A DNA stretch of 64,000 nt from Bolinopsis microptera (taxonomy: Eukaryota > Ctenophora > Tentaculata > Lobata > Bolinopsidae). Location: assembly GCF_026151205.1 (NCBI RefSeq), contig NC_087076.1, positions 15,522,419-15,586,418 on the forward strand, given 5' to 3'. The translations under genes were made by a program, and so were the position numbers. How positions within the stretch are numbered: the stretch's first letter is position 1; each line of letters starts with the position of its first letter. Shown piece by piece: positions 60,120 through 64,000 of this stretch. Below the pieces are notes generated by a model. That model ran no database searches, had not been told where the DNA came from, and worked only from the letters and a program-made list of their open reading frames with translations.

Positions 60120-62203
60120 ACTTTCTCGGTCACGTGAGTAACACTAATGTCACGTGGGCGCCTACACGCGTGTAGCAGCACGTGATCCGCTCATCCAGAA
60201 ATAATATACTACGAGGCTGATCAGGGATTATGCCTTAAATGTCCACCGATTTTCTTACAGAGAGCGCTCACTGCTCTGCTCGGTCTCGCTTCGCTCGAAC
60301 ATCGAAGTCGTACTGAATAGCCACGCCGCAGCCCCCATTGATTCATATTACCTGCCGATACTCTTATCACACTACCACGTGACCGTCTGTGCGTGATCTG
60401 ATTGGCTAGAGCGACGGAGTGGCGGCTTCTCATTGGTTGCCAGCCCACACGATATCGTCAATGACAAGCTCGCGTGTATGTCAAGAGTTTAGACACGGTA
60501 ATTTGGCAATTAGAGAGGTAACACTGCGCCTGAGCTACGTTGAAGCGTATGTCTGGCATAAATGTGTGTTCAATTTCCAGCAATGATAATATTACAATGT
60601 GGGCCACGTGGGCACTGCGTGACGAGTCACGTGCGCGCGCCGCTCTCCTCCCATTGGCTACAGCTGGATCACGCGAGGCGACGACTGCGCCTCATCCACA
60701 GCCCACTCTACATTCTTGGCACACGGGCCACATTTGCAGTGAGCTTAAATTATACCATATATGGAATAATCTGATGTCCCTGCTGAGGAAAGACGATACA
60801 CCAGCGTGTTAATATTTCGTACACTGGCTCTCTCTCACTCGCTGTGTGCTGTGTGTACCTTTCCGCGGGTTCGGGTGTAATGGCTGGTTGCGTTATACAC
60901 GATGTGTACATGTGCTGTACATTACTTTTTGTCCTGTCCGTGGTTTTAGGGATCAGAAAATTACCTGCTGTACGGTTACACTACTACTGTCAGGTTAATG
61001 TGAGCCTTACCGACCTTATAACCGCAGTTTGATCCAAGTTTTCGTGAATGTTGGTTGTATTGGAGGTATTGTGGGCTTATTATCATGACCTCAATACAAT
61101 TGGTGCAGACTGATCGTTATAGCTATTTTCTGTTGTAGTCTTAACTGTAGTCTTAACTACTATAATTAACTGCTATTAAGGTTAATGTAGCATGATTTTA
61201 CCTTTGATCTTTATTGTCTAGTCTCTTATTCCATTAGGTTGCTTTGTATGTTGCGATGAATCATACTCATAGCAGCCACGAACATTAAGATCTGTTTTAC
61301 AAGACTGTGCTTTATTTTTTGTCTTATGACGTCAGATAATCTGATGTTCGCACATTTCTCCCAGTCTCGATATGGAGAAACTGGACACGGAGAAACTCTG
61401 TTCATGGAATTAATTTCCAACCACAACCTCAAATTTCGTTAGACTCTTCGTCTCATCCTTTCTTGTCAATGTTCTAAAGTGACGCCACCTTATCAAACTT
61501 ATCGTATTCATTTCTCTTATTTCCTCAGAATTTCGTATGCTGCAATCCTGCGTGTAGTAATAACGTTCTTTCGGTTCCTAATATAAACTTTAAACTGTTG
61601 GTTGAGTAGTTGAGAGCTCCAATGCTCTTTTACAATACACGACACACACTGAACTCTCATACGAATTAAGCTCCAATTAAAATACAAGCGATTAGTCTCG
61701 CAGGATATATCGAACTAGGAAATTATCCACTACATTTTATTCGCTGTGAGCGAGTCTTGTTGCAGAGCGAGCTCGCTGTTTTATCCTATTAGCTGTGTAG
61801 CTCGTCTCTCTAATACATCTCTAGTGATTTATCTCAACATTGGCAGAGTGTGGGGGACGGAGGCCGCTGTGTTGTGTGTTTACACGTGCGTGTGTAGTGT
61901 GTTTACACGTGCGTGTGTAGTGTGTGTCACGTGGAGGTCACGTGCGTTCGGGATCACTTGCTCTGTGGGCGGAGTGAAACGTGACGTGTAGGATTGTAGG
62001 CGTGTAAGGGAGCGTGTGTTTGCTAGTGTGTGTGTGTGTTTGCCAGTATGTGTGTGTGTGTGTTTGCCAGTATGTGTGTGTGTGTGTTTGTCAGTATGTG
62101 CGTGTGTGTGTGTGTGTGTTCTTCTTTAGTTCTCCTCTAGTTCTTTACTGAGTGTGTAGGTTGAGTTGACGTGTATTGTGTCTCATGCGGTTTATCACAC
62201 GTG
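60120..62203. promoter_or_regulatory. CACGTG-rich promoter-like region
   Basis: Eleven perfect CACGTG palindromes: 60131, 60151, 60179, 60376, 60605, 60628, 61883, 61906, 61928, 61939 and 62198. Several CCAAT boxes (as ATTGG) occur near 60401, 60432 and 60653, and CpG is locally high. This looks like a promoter or enhancer cluster for bHLH(-Zip) factors, perhaps for a gene beyond 64 kb. No exon is identified. Confidence 0.45.
62013..62120. repeat. (TG)n minisatellite
   Basis: TG repeats interrupted by TTTGCCAGTA or TTTGTCAGTA about every 28 bp, with four units visible. Confidence 0.9.
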
Positions 62204-63950
<1,747 letters not shown>

Positions 63951-64000
63951 CCGATGTCTGGTTCTTGGAGAGTGTAGACAACCCTGCAAATAAACAGCAC

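Overview
The window is animal (metazoan) nuclear DNA. It is AT-rich, and its protein-coding genes are split by short GT-AG introns. The recognisable genes are a Bsx-family homeobox gene, a long-tailed class I myosin, an SH2B-like SH2 protein, cyclin B, the chaperonin subunit CCT4 and a Brambleberry/Kar5-type nuclear fusion protein. Much of the remaining sequence is transposon-derived. The gene set and repeat style suggest an early-branching animal, possibly a cnidarian. That is inference, because no mitochondrial or rRNA marker is present.

Layout: 0.1-4.9 kb holds a bsx-like gene on the minus strand, whose last exon lies beyond base 1. 5-9.9 kb is an intergenic stretch with several foldback/MITE-like elements and a small secreted Lys/Ala-repeat protein. 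9.9-30.5 kb is one 17-exon myosin I gene on the minus strand (1078 aa, all exon phases consistent). Its introns hold a 3 kb foldback transposon, a broken three-repeat LRAT/NlpC-like gene that itself carries an insertion, a 12-bp tandem array and interstitial telomere-like repeats. 31-39.4 kb is a nest of 5'-truncated or internally deleted non-LTR retrotransposons of at least four types, all on the plus strand. 40.5-44.8 kb is a 4.3 kb repeat-only insertion with G-run/C-run ends, a perfect 8-bp flanking duplication and a 3 kb TCC-rich core. 45-46.9 kb has a perfect 97-bp palindrome, a tRNA-type SINE sharing its tail with the local LINEs, the SH2 gene and a mariner-like MITE.

47.1-55.7 kb holds three same-strand genes: cyclin B (8 exons), intronless CCT4 and brambleberry (7 exons, one GC-AG intron). 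CCT4 and brambleberry are only 331 bp apart. Cyclin B and Brambleberry act in early embryonic cell cycles (cyclin-CDK1 activity, and nuclear or karyomere envelope fusion), so this may be an expression neighbourhood. 56.2-58.1 kb is a transposon with 29-bp inverted ends and about 20 copies of TTAACCA. 58-64 kb has no convincing exon. It holds a CACGTG-rich, CCAAT-containing promoter-like stretch (60.1-62.2 kb) and dinucleotide repeats at the window end.

Two patterns stand out. G-runs of 11-26 nt mark the ends of several insertions with flanking duplications, which could be one undescribed element type. Six start codons lie 2-22 nt downstream of a 3' splice acceptor, which would fit spliced-leader trans-splicing. 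All multi-exon structures were read by eye from splice signals and family similarity.
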